Origin: Bordetella parapertussis
GTDB taxonomy: Bacteria; Pseudomonadota; Gammaproteobacteria; Burkholderiales; SG8-41
Assembly: GCA_945870465.1 (NCBI GenBank)
Contig: CAMBSS010000034.1
Span: 1-29,260 of the forward strand
DNA length: 29,260 bases
Direction: 5' to 3'
In this document: in pieces, positions 22,388 through 29,260 of the stretch
Layout of the letters: the number at the start of each line of letters is the position of its first letter
Numbering within the stretch: the first letter of the stretch is position 1
Position numbers and translations under genes: made by a program
Notes under the pieces: model-generated
Told to the model about the DNA's origin: nothing
The model's input: the letters and a program-made list of their open reading frames with translations, nothing else
The model's database searches: none

Positions 22388-24145
22388 ATGAAACGTAAAA
22401 TAAAAATGGCGGTGCAGGCGCCGAGTTTCCGGCCCACAGTCGCCGGTAATCATTACGCAGTGGCGACTGGTCATTATCTTGCGACCGCGGCTGCGATGCG
22501 CATTCTCGATGGTGGCGGTAATGCGGTCGATGCTGGCGTTACCGCGGCGATGGCGCTGCCTATCCTGCAACCAGATATGGTCAGTTTCGCGGGTGTGGCG
22601 CCGACGCTCATTTATCTGAAAAAAGAAAACCGCGTCATCAGCCTCGCCGGGCTTGGTTACTGGCCGGCGGCAACCGATATCAATCGCCTCATCTCTGAAG
22701 GTAACGGTGAGCACGTGCCGGAAGGTCTGCTGCGCACGGTCATGCCCGCGGCTCCGGCAACGCACATCGAAGCGTTGCGCCGCTACGGCACGATTTCTTT
22801 CGAGCAGGCGGCCACCGCGGCGATGGAAATCGCACGCGACGGCTTTGCGGTTTACCCGTTGCTCGCGAGCAATATCGAATACGTCGCCGAGCAGTTCGCG
22901 CGCTGGCCGGATAATGCGCGGGTCTATTTGCCGGGCGGCCAACCGCCGAAGCTCGGCGACGTGCTTAAGCAGGAAGACCTGGGACGCACCATATTCCGCA
23001 TGATAGAAGTGGAGCGGGCCACGCGCGGCGATCGCGACAAGAAGCTGCGCGCGGTGCATGATTATTTCTACCGCGGAGAGATCGCCGACACTATTGCCGA
23101 ATATCACAAGCGCCACGATGGTTTCGTGACCAAAGCCGATCTCGCGGGATTCGAAGTGCCGGTGGAAGACAGTATCCACGTCAAATACCGCGATTACGAA
23201 GTGCATAGCTGCGACGTGTGGTGCCAGGGCGTCGTGCTGCTCGAAGCGTTAAAAATACTGGAAGGCTACGATCTGAAAGCACTCGGGCACAACTCGATTG
23301 CCTATCTGCACGTCGTCGACCAGGCGCTCAACCTCGCTTTCGCCGACCGCGAGGCTTATTCCGGCGATCCGAAATTTGTCAAGATGCCGCGCGCCGGCAT
23401 GCTGGCCGATGCCTATGCGATTAAACAGCGCGCACGTATCGACATGACGCGCGCATATCCGACGCTGCCTGATCCGGGTTATCCGGATGGCGCACCCCAA
23501 CCTTTCCTGCTGCACGAACGTGCGAAGGACCCCAGCCGCGGGGTCGAGCGCGCGTTGCAGCCTGGCACCATCTACGGGTGCGTGATGGATCGCGAAGGCA
23601 ATGGTTATTCTGCAACGCTCTCCGATCCGCAATACGACACGCCGGTGATTCCCGGCCTGGGTTTCGCGGTGTCCGGACGCGGTTGCCAGTCGCGCCTGAC
23701 GCCGGGTCATCCGAGCCTGGTGGCGCCGGGCAAGCGTCCGCGCCTGACGCCGAATCCGTCGCTCGCATTCCGCGACGGCAAACTTTTCATGACGTTCGGC
23801 ACACCAGGCGGCGATGTGCAGTCGCAGGCGATGCTGCAGGTGTTCCTCAACATCGCCGAATTCGGTATGCCGGTGCAGCAGGCGATCGAGACTTCGCGTA
23901 TTTCGAGCTCGAGCTTTCCGAATTCGTTCGCGCCGCACGGGTATCTGCCGGGCCGCCTCAATGTGGAGAACACTTTGCCGACTGAAACTGTTGAAGCGCT
24001 GCGCGCGCTGGGCCATGACATCGACGTGTGGCCGCATTTTCCCGGTCAGAACGGCGGGGTGTGCGCCATCATGCAGGATCCGAAGACTGGTCAGCGTCAC
24101 GCCGGCGCCGACCCGCGGCGCGAAGCGTACGCGGCAGCATGGTGA
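22388..24145 (+). CDS. Gamma-glutamyltransferase family amidohydrolase
   Basis: 585 residues of the Ntn-hydrolase gamma-glutamyltransferase superfamily, normally autocleaved before a nucleophilic threonine. N-terminal ATGHYLATAAAMRILDGGGNAVDAGVTAAM is the family hallmark. GTIYGCVMDREGNGYSATLSD aligns with the usual TTHxSVVDxxGNAVxxTxT, making Thr394 the likely nucleophile. LTPNPSLAFRDGKLFMTFGTPGGDVQSQAMLQVFLN is the conserved C-terminal block. There is no signal peptide, unlike periplasmic glutathione-degrading Ggt, so a cytoplasmic amide hydrolase is more likely. GVAPTLIYLK and missing canonical residues also suggest a different substrate. The stop overlaps the next Bug gene by 7 bases. The start at 22388 sits just after the intergenic repeat. 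Confidence 0.88.
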   Translation: MKRKIKMAVQAPSFRPTVAGNHYAVATGHYLATAAAMRILDGGGNAVDAGVTAAMALPILQPDMVSFAGVAPTLIYLKKENRVISLAGLGYWPAATDINRLISEGNGEHVPEGLLRTVMPAAPATHIEALRRYGTISFEQAATAAMEIARDGFAVYPLLASNIEYVAEQFARWPDNARVYLPGGQPPKLGDVLKQEDLGRTIFRMIEVERATRGDRDKKLRAVHDYFYRGEIADTIAEYHKRHDGFVTKADLAGFEVPVEDSIHVKYRDYEVHSCDVWCQGVVLLEALKILEGYDLKALGHNSIAYLHVVDQALNLAFADREAYSGDPKFVKMPRAGMLADAYAIKQRARIDMTRAYPTLPDPGYPDGAPQPFLLHERAKDPSRGVERALQPGTIYGCVMDREGNGYSATLSDPQYDTPVIPGLGFAVSGRGCQSRLTPGHPSLVAPGKRPRLTPNPSLAFRDGKLFMTFGTPGGDVQSQAMLQVFLNIAEFGMPVQQAIETSRISSSSFPNSFAPHGYLPGRLNVENTLPTETVEALRALGHDIDVWPHFPGQNGGVCAIMQDPKTGQRHAGADPRREAYAAAW

Positions 24146-25110
24146 CGCGGCGCGCGGCAGCGGCCTCAATTCTGGTGGCCGGTGCAATGGTGTCGGTATC
24201 GCAATCGCAAGCGGGCGACTATCCGTCGCGTCCCATCCGGCTGATCGTGCCTTTTGCGGCAGGTGGCGGGCTTGAAATCACGGCGCGCAGCATTGCACAG
24301 AAGCTGACCGAGAAGCGCGGGGCGTCGATAGTCATCGACAATCGTCCCGGTGCGGCGACTATCCTTGGCAGCGAGATAGCGTCCAAAGCCAGTGCCGACG
24401 GCTACACATTGCTGATGATAACCACCACGTTCGCGATCAATCCCAGCCTTTACGGCAAGCTGCCGTACGATCCGCTGCGCGATTTCGCGCCGGTGACGCA
24501 GATTACGGCTGTGCCCAATATCCTTGTGGTCAACCCGTCGATTCCGGCGCATACCGTGCGCGAGCTGATTGCGCTGGCGAAAGCGAAACCCGGGCAGTTG
24601 AATTACGCATCGGCCGGCAGCGGTACTTCGCCGCATCTCGCCACCGAGCTGTTCAAGACCATGGCGGGAATCGACATGACGCATATTCCCTACAAAGGCA
24701 TACCGCCGGCGGTCACCGACGTGATAGCAGGGCGTGTGACCATGTTGATGACGACGACGATTTCCGCCGCGCCGCATGTGAATTCGGGACGATTGCGCGC
24801 GCTGGCGGTGACCAGCGCCAAGCGGCTGCGTGCCATGCCGGATGTGGCGACGATAGGCGAGACAGTGGCGGGTTACGAGGCCGATGCATTCCAGGGCCTG
24901 GTGGCGCCGGGCGGCGTGCCCAGGGAAATCGTGCGACTGCTTGCGGACGACATCGCGGCCATCCTCAAACAGCCGGAGATACGCGACCGCATCACCGTCG
25001 ACGGCGCGGAGCCCGTAGGCAGCACCCCTGAGGCGTTCACGGCATTCCTCAAGAAGGAAATGCTAAAATGGGGAAAAGTCGTAAAAGAGTCGGGAGCGCG
25101 GCCGGACTGA
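24139..25110 (+). CDS. Bug/TctC family tripartite tricarboxylate transporter receptor (4)
   Basis: 323 residues from the ATG at 24139, which lies within the end of the amidohydrolase gene (ATGGTGA overlap). The longer open frame from 24028 is not Bug-like. The signal peptide is AAAASILVAGAMVSVSQSQA. Motifs: YPSRPIRLIVPFAAGGGLEITAR, VIDNRPGAATILGSEIASK, SADGYTLLM, LNYASAGSGTSPHLATELF, IPYKGIPPAVTDVIAGRV and a C-terminal EMLKWGKVVKESGARPD. The overlap means this receptor and the amidohydrolase are co-translated, suggesting the receptor's ligand is the enzyme's substrate or product (inference). The loop residue after PFAAGGG is Leu-Glu rather than the usual polar-Asp. Confidence 0.94.
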   Translation: MVTRRAAAASILVAGAMVSVSQSQAGDYPSRPIRLIVPFAAGGGLEITARSIAQKLTEKRGASIVIDNRPGAATILGSEIASKASADGYTLLMITTTFAINPSLYGKLPYDPLRDFAPVTQITAVPNILVVNPSIPAHTVRELIALAKAKPGQLNYASAGSGTSPHLATELFKTMAGIDMTHIPYKGIPPAVTDVIAGRVTMLMTTTISAAPHVNSGRLRALAVTSAKRLRAMPDVATIGETVAGYEADAFQGLVAPGGVPREIVRLLADDIAAILKQPEIRDRITVDGAEPVGSTPEAFTAFLKKEMLKWGKVVKESGARPD

Positions 25111-25239
25111 TAATCTGGCAGCCGCGCGATGGGCGCAAATACTGCGCGCTTTGCTACTCCCCCCCACCAACGTAGTGTCCGCCGCGCGGCAGCTGAGACC
25201 GCCGCGCGTTCCGTTTCAATTACCGGGAGTACAAGCAAG

Positions 25240-26604
25240 ATGGCCTCTGGCGTATTCGATGACGCGCTGATCAAGCACCTGTGGTCCAGCGATGAGTTCA
25301 GGCAGATATTCAGCGACACGAACCGCGTGCAGAAGTGGTATGACTTCGAGGCCGCGCTGGCGCTCGAACAGGCCGATCTCGGCATCATCCCCAAGGCGGC
25401 CGCGGCCGAAATCGTGGCCAAGGCGAATATCGCCAACGTTGACATCGAAAAGATCGCCGCGGAAATTCGCCGCATCAAGCATCCGCTGGTGCCGGCGCTG
25501 AAAGCGGTGCAGGACTTATGCAAACCCGAAAACGGCGAGTTCATCCATTTCGGGCCGACGACGCAGGACGTGCTCGACACCGGTACGGTTCTGCAGATCA
25601 AAGATGCGCATGCCGCATACTTGCGCGACATCAAGGCAATTGGGCGTGAACTCTACCGCTTGTCCGAAAAATACCGCGATACACCGATGGTGGGGCGCAC
25701 GCACGGCGTGCAGGCGCTGCCGATTACCTTCGGGCACAAGGCCGCTATCTGGCTGTCCGAAATGGGACGGCATTACGAGCGCCTGCGCCAGCTCGAACCG
25801 CGCGTGTTTGTCGGCGGCATGGTGGGCGCCGTCGGCACCCAGGCATCTTACGGACCGCAGGCCAAGAAACTCGAGCAGGGGCTGATGAAGCGCCTCGGCC
25901 TCGGCGTGGCGGACATCAACTGGCAGCCGGCGCGCGACCGTTTTGCGGAATACGTCTGCGTGCTGGGTTTGATCGGCGCCACGCTCGGCAAAATCGCCAA
26001 CCAGATTTACGTGCTGGAGCACAACGAGATCGACGAGCTGCTGGAACCTTTCAGTGAAGGCAAGGTCGGATCATCCACCATGCCGCATAAGCGAAATCCG
26101 AGCACTTGCGAAGCCGTGATGGGCGTGTCGCGCGCCATTAAATACAACGTCGCGCTGATGATGGAATCCATGGTCATCGACCACGAGCGCGATGGCGCTG
26201 CATGGCGTGCGGAATGGCGTGCCTTACCTGAATCGTGTCTGATGGCGGGCGGCATGCTGGCCACCATGAAATACGTGCTGTCCGGGCTGGTCGTGAACGT
26301 CGACAAGATGCGCAGCAATCTCGATCTGCTCGGCGGCTTCCTGCTGTCGGAGCGCGTCATGTTCGTGTTGTCCGGCAAAGTCGGCAAGCAGACTGCCCAC
26401 GAACTCGTGTACGAGATTTCCATGCACGGTCTTGAAAACGGCATCAGCTTCGATAAGGCATTGATGGCCGACAAGCGGGTGCGTGACGCGATGAGCGAGC
26501 AGGAGCTGAAGGCGGCACTCGACCCGACAACCTACGTGGGCCGAGCGCCGGAGATCGTCGATGAAGTGCTCGCGCAAGTGAAGAAAAGCGGCTGGCTGGA
26601 TTAA
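25240..26604 (+). CDS. Fumarase/aspartase/adenylosuccinate lyase superfamily enzyme
   Basis: 454 residues, all-helical lyase superfamily that adds or removes fumarate-type groups by beta-elimination. Superfamily landmarks are present: HFGPTTQDVLDTG (103-115), GRTHGVQALPITFGHK (152-167) and the signature GSSTMPHKRNP (277-287), whose serine-rich loop supplies the catalytic base. Resemblance is closest to adenylosuccinate lyase and 3-carboxy-cis,cis-muconate cycloisomerase. Given the catabolic neighbours, a degradative role is likelier than the housekeeping purB. The ATG at 25240 has GGGAG upstream and matches the conserved start VFDDALIKHLWSSDEFR; an in-frame start at 25129 adds low-complexity sequence. 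Bug receptor 4 precedes it and a 2-hydroxyacid dehydrogenase follows. Confidence 0.88.
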   Translation: MASGVFDDALIKHLWSSDEFRQIFSDTNRVQKWYDFEAALALEQADLGIIPKAAAAEIVAKANIANVDIEKIAAEIRRIKHPLVPALKAVQDLCKPENGEFIHFGPTTQDVLDTGTVLQIKDAHAAYLRDIKAIGRELYRLSEKYRDTPMVGRTHGVQALPITFGHKAAIWLSEMGRHYERLRQLEPRVFVGGMVGAVGTQASYGPQAKKLEQGLMKRLGLGVADINWQPARDRFAEYVCVLGLIGATLGKIANQIYVLEHNEIDELLEPFSEGKVGSSTMPHKRNPSTCEAVMGVSRAIKYNVALMMESMVIDHERDGAAWRAEWRALPESCLMAGGMLATMKYVLSGLVVNVDKMRSNLDLLGGFLLSERVMFVLSGKVGKQTAHELVYEISMHGLENGISFDKALMADKRVRDAMSEQELKAALDPTTYVGRAPEIVDEVLAQVKKSGWLD

Positions 26605-26620
26605 CTGTCGAGAGGGCGGG

Positions 26621-26668
26621 GGGGCGTGAGAGCGGGAGATCGTTTGCCCCTCACGCCCTAACGATCTC
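26621..26668. repeat. Two interlocking inverted repeats
   Basis: GGGCGTGAG (26622-26630) pairs with CTCACGCCC (26650-26658), and GAGATCGTT (26636-26644) pairs with AACGATCTC (26660-26668). Each stem is nine perfect base pairs and the order is A-B-A'-B', so the two hairpins are alternatives. There is only one base between A' and B'. They lie in the 85-base spacer before the 2-hydroxyacid dehydrogenase. No T-run follows. Confidence 0.85.
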
Positions 26669-26689
26669 ACGACTTCACGAAATTTTAAA

Positions 26690-27673
26690 ATGAACATTAC
26701 GATACTCGACGACTACCACGACACCATCCGCACGCTGCCGTGCTTCAGCAAGCTCGCCGGCCACAACGTTACCGTCTGGAACGACCACACCAAGGACACC
26801 GACAAGCTCGCTGAACGGCTGAAGGACACCGAAGCGCTGGTGCTGATCCGCGAGCGCACGCCGATACGCACGCCGCTGATCGAACGGCTGACCAAGTTGA
26901 GGCTCGTGAGTCAGCGCAGTGTCTTTCCGCACATCGACCTCGACGCGTTGACGCGCAAAGGCGTCATCCTGTCGTCGAGCCAGCATCCGGGACGGCCGTC
27001 GTACGGGACTGCCGAACTGACGTGGGGACTGATCCTGGCCTCGCTGCGGCAGATTCCAAAGCAGATGGCCGCGCTGAAGTCGGGCAAATGGCAGGTGGAC
27101 GTCGGCCACGGCATGCGCGGCAAAACGCTCGGCATATATGGCTATGGCCGCATCGGCAGCGTGGTGGCGGGCTTCGGCAAGGCGTTCGGCATGAAAGTGC
27201 TGGTATGGGCGCGCGAAGCTTCGCTGGCGACGGCGCGGGCGGATGGTTACAGCGCAGCGCCCAACAAGGAAACGTTCTTCGAAGAATGCCACGTGATTTC
27301 TCTGCATATGCGGCTGGTCGATGCTACGCGCGGCATCGTGACGGCGGAAGACCTCGCGCGCATGAAGCCGACGGCGCTGATCGTCAACACCAGCCGTGCC
27401 GGCCTGATCGCACCGGGTGCGCTGGTGGATGGGTTGCGCGCCGGGCGTCCGGGCATGGCGGCGGTCGACGTTTACGAGGAAGAGCCGTTGCTCGATACCA
27501 AGCACCCGCTGCTCAATATGGACAACGTGGTGTGCACGCCGCATATCGGTTACGTCGGGCGCGACGAATTCGAAGTCCAGTTCACGGACATATTCGACCA
27601 GATACTCGCGTACGCGGCCGGCAAGCCGATCAATGTCATGAATCCGGAAGTGCTGGAAACGGTAAAAAAATAG
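26690..27673 (+). CDS. D-2-hydroxyacid dehydrogenase family protein
   Basis: 327 residues, NAD(P)-dependent interconversion of a 2-oxoacid and D-2-hydroxyacid (the family of phosphoglycerate and glycerate dehydrogenases). The nucleotide-binding motif [14 protein letters not shown] is at 144-157. Catalytic residues are recognisable as Arg236 (VNTSRAGLI), Glu265 (DVYEEEPL) and His285 (CTPHIGY). There is no C-terminal ACT domain, unlike many SerA enzymes. The ATG at 26690 gives the usual ITILDDYHD start but has no clear ribosome site; the interlocking hairpins lie just upstream. It follows the lyase gene in the same direction and is followed 28 bases later by a Bug gene, so the three may be one unit for a hydroxyacid pathway. 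Confidence 0.9.
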   Translation: MNITILDDYHDTIRTLPCFSKLAGHNVTVWNDHTKDTDKLAERLKDTEALVLIRERTPIRTPLIERLTKLRLVSQRSVFPHIDLDALTRKGVILSSSQHPGRPSYGTAELTWGLILASLRQIPKQMAALKSGKWQVDVGHGMRGKTLGIYGYGRIGSVVAGFGKAFGMKVLVWAREASLATARADGYSAAPNKETFFEECHVISLHMRLVDATRGIVTAEDLARMKPTALIVNTSRAGLIAPGALVDGLRAGRPGMAAVDVYEEEPLLDTKHPLLNMDNVVCTPHIGYVGRDEFEVQFTDIFDQILAYAAGKPINVMNPEVLETVKK

Positions 27674-27701
27674 AAAGCTGTTGCAAACGGAGGAGACGAA
27701 C

Positions 27702-28685
27702 ATGCATTTCATCTTACGAGTAGCGGGGGTTGTCGCTTGCAGCGCGTTCATTGCACAGGCAGGGGCGCAGCCGAAAAATGCCACTGGCGGCTATCCGGAC
27801 AAGCCGGTGCGCTGGGTGGTGCCGTTTACGCCGGGCGCATCCAACGACGTTATCGCCCGGCTTATCGCGGGCAAGCTGCTGGAAAGCTGGGGGCAGCAGT
27901 TCATCATTGACAACCGTCCGGGCGCCGGCGGCCTGATCGGCGCCGAGACCGTTGCCAGGGCGGCCCCTGACGGCTACACGCTTTTGCTGTCGAACCCCGG
28001 CCCCAATGTGAACAGTCCGATGCTGAGCAAAGCGGCTCCCTATAAAGTCGACGACTTCGCGCCGGTGATATTTTTCGGTTATGCGCCGCTGCTGATACTG
28101 GCGAACCCGGCGCTGCCGGTGAAAAATCCCAAAGAGCTGCTCGATTACCTGAAAGCGAATTCGGGCAAGGTGAGCTGGGGCTCCTCGGGCATCGGCAGCA
28201 GCCTGCACATCGGGCTCGCGCTCTTGCAGGCCGCCACCGGCGTCAACGTGACGCACGTGCCGTACAAAGGTTCGGGCCCGGCGATTACCGACCTGATTGG
28301 CGGGCAGATCCAGTTCATGCATACGACGACTGTCTCGGCTGAAGCGCAGATCAAGGCGGGCCGCGTGCGCGTGGTCGGACTGGCGAGCGCCAAGCGACAG
28401 GCGCTGTTGCCTGATGTTCCCACCCTGGCGGAAGCGGGGATCAAGGACGCCGAGGCGATCGTCTGGTTCGGCATGGCGGCGCCGGCGAAAACGCCGCGCG
28501 CGATCATCGACAAGTTGAACGCGGAATCCAACCGCATACTCAAACTGCCGGACGTCAAGCGGCGACTGGACGAATTGGGCCTGGAAGTCGAAGGCGGGAC
28601 GCCCGAACAGTTCGGAGCGTTCGTCAAGCGGGAGGTCGCGCGCATCGACAAACTGATCAAATCGGGCGCATTGACGCGCGACTAG
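27702..28685 (+). CDS. Bug/TctC family tripartite tricarboxylate transporter receptor (5)
   Basis: 327 residues. The ATG at 27702 has GGAGGAG 6 bases upstream; the frame from TTG 27681 is ignored. The signal peptide FILRVAGVVACSAFIAQAGA ends near AQP. Motifs are YPDKPVRWVVPFTPGASNDVIAR, IIDNRPGAGGLIGAETVAR, APDGYTLLLS, SWGSSGIGSSLHIGLALL, VPYKGSGPAITDLIGGQIQ and VPTLAEAGIKDAEA. The first loop is PFTPGASND. It begins 28 bases after the dehydrogenase stop, so co-transcription with that gene is likely and a hydroxy- or oxo-acid ligand is plausible (inference). Confidence 0.95.
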   Translation: MHFILRVAGVVACSAFIAQAGAQPKNATGGYPDKPVRWVVPFTPGASNDVIARLIAGKLLESWGQQFIIDNRPGAGGLIGAETVARAAPDGYTLLLSNPGPNVNSPMLSKAAPYKVDDFAPVIFFGYAPLLILANPALPVKNPKELLDYLKANSGKVSWGSSGIGSSLHIGLALLQAATGVNVTHVPYKGSGPAITDLIGGQIQFMHTTTVSAEAQIKAGRVRVVGLASAKRQALLPDVPTLAEAGIKDAEAIVWFGMAAPAKTPRAIIDKLNAESNRILKLPDVKRRLDELGLEVEGGTPEQFGAFVKREVARIDKLIKSGALTRD

Positions 28686-28748
28686 CAGAATCGTTGGAAA
28701 TACCATCCCCGATTGGCTGAAACCGCCGGGAATGGTTAAATGCAGGCA

Positions 28749-28764
28749 CCGCCCTCAGAGGCGG
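28749..28764. other. Short hairpin between Bug genes 5 and 6
   Basis: CCGCC-CTCAGA-GGCGG makes a five-base-pair stem in the 102-base spacer, 23 bases before the ATG of receptor 6. It has no T-run and is too short to call a terminator; it could influence the leader of the next gene. Confidence 0.3.
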
Positions 28765-28787
28765 CCATAGACACCGAGGAGAAAGCA

Positions 28788-29260
28788 ATGATGAATTTCA
28801 CGAGCGCGTGCCGCCGGGCGGCAGTGTTGGCATTGCTGTTGCAGTGCGCACTGGCCGGCGCGCAGGCCTACCCGACGAAGCCGATCCGGCTGATCGTCGC
28901 TTTCCCGCCGGGCGGCTCGACCGATATCATCGCGCGCATCGTCGGCCAGAAACTCGGCGAGCGTCTTGGCCAGCAGGTGGTGATCGACAATCGCGGCGGC
29001 GCCGGCGGCACCATCGGCACCGAAATCGCCGCGCGCGCCAATCCTGACGGCTACACACTCACCATGGGCACCACGAGCACGCATGTGATCGCGGCCGGCG
29101 CTTATGCCAACCTTAAGTACGATCCGGTCAGGGATTTCGAGCCGCTGACGCTGGTGGCGACCACGCCGTATCTGCTCGTGGTGAACACGGGGGTCAAGGC
29201 AAACACGCTCAAGGAATTCATCGCGCTCGCCAAAGCGCAGCCGGGCAAGCTTAACTACGC
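28788..29260 (+). CDS. Bug/TctC family receptor (6), 3' end outside window
   Basis: The first 157 codons of a Bug receptor, open to the window edge. Two adjacent ATGs (28788 and 28791) follow a good GAGGAG site. The signal peptide has a basic start and AAVLALLLQCALAGAQA core. Then come YPTKPIRLIVAFPPGGSTDIIAR, VIDNRGGAGGTIGTEIAAR, NPDGYTLTMG and LKYDPVRDFEPLTLVA, all canonical. The first ligand loop AFPPGGSTD is the consensus type, unlike receptors 2 and 3. It is tandem with receptor 5, possibly a duplicate that has since diverged. Confidence 0.93.
   Translation, partial: MMNFTSACRRAAVLALLLQCALAGAQAYPTKPIRLIVAFPPGGSTDIIARIVGQKLGERLGQQVVIDNRGGAGGTIGTEIAARANPDGYTLTMGTTSTHVIAAGAYANLKYDPVRDFEPLTLVATTPYLLVVNTGVKANTLKEFIALAKAQPGKLNY

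Noticed and set aside
25240..26604. Calling the lyase housekeeping purB
   Set aside because: The superfamily signature does not separate PurB from cycloisomerases, and the neighbours are catabolic and transport genes, not purine or tRNA-modification genes.
26621..26668. True H-type pseudoknot
   Set aside because: The loop that would cross the first 9-bp stem is a single base, which is sterically too short.

Overview
The window looks like a high-GC betaproteobacterial chromosome, probably Burkholderiales or a relative. The main reason is six Bug/TctC-type periplasmic solute receptors in about 16 kb, an expansion typical of that group. A LysE-type exporter, DUF3025, Dtd, YbaK and a 3-mercaptopropionate dioxygenase-like cupin fit the same picture. 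This assignment is inference; there is no rRNA, tRNA or other marker gene here. I see no CRISPR array, prophage or intact insertion sequence.

Left part (1-6.2 kb): a frameshifted transposase remnant abuts a BrnA-like antitoxin remnant. Ordinary genes follow: LysE exporter, FAD-dependent L-2-hydroxyglutarate-oxidase-like enzyme, DUF3025 protein, membrane-bound diguanylate cyclase with an intact GGDEF and inhibitory site, D-aminoacyl-tRNA deacylase behind a tiny overlapping ORF, and an Asp/Glu-racemase-superfamily protein that lacks the usual cysteines.

Middle (6.2-18 kb): a 1184-residue protein joins a small N-terminal domain, about 660 residues of Ala/Glu/Arg-rich coiled coil, one membrane helix and an AsmA-like periplasmic region. 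Next come a decayed HD-like gene, a quinone oxidoreductase, an atypical crotonase, the thiol dioxygenase, two Bug receptors, a TPR remnant, YbaK with a small membrane protein, and a PAS protein. The PAS protein carries the same N-terminal domain as the coiled-coil giant, plus four 16-residue repeats.

Right part (18-29.3 kb): a catabolic-looking region with both subunits of a CoA-transferase (subunit A broken by one in-frame TGA), a Bug receptor, a His-rich LVIVD beta-propeller, a gamma-glutamyltransferase-like amidohydrolase overlapping another Bug gene, a fumarase/adenylosuccinate-lyase-superfamily enzyme, a D-2-hydroxyacid dehydrogenase and two further Bug receptors, the last cut by the window end. 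No TctA/TctB membrane partners are present, so these receptors must share transporters encoded elsewhere. The mix suggests uptake and CoA-dependent breakdown of organic acids, but substrates cannot be read from the sequence.

The most distinctive non-coding signal is a family of intergenic inverted-repeat elements with AACCGCCGAT-type arms. Three copies (11658-11800, 13282-13422 and, in reverse orientation, 22228-22370) also share an asymmetric core and outer flank, so they are copies of one element of about 143 bp. Looser relatives lie at 14522-14650 and 18807-18933; the latter supplies the last codons of a CoA-transferase gene. A nine-unit heptamer array at 19826-19888 and interlocking inverted repeats at 26621-26668 are further unexplained structures.
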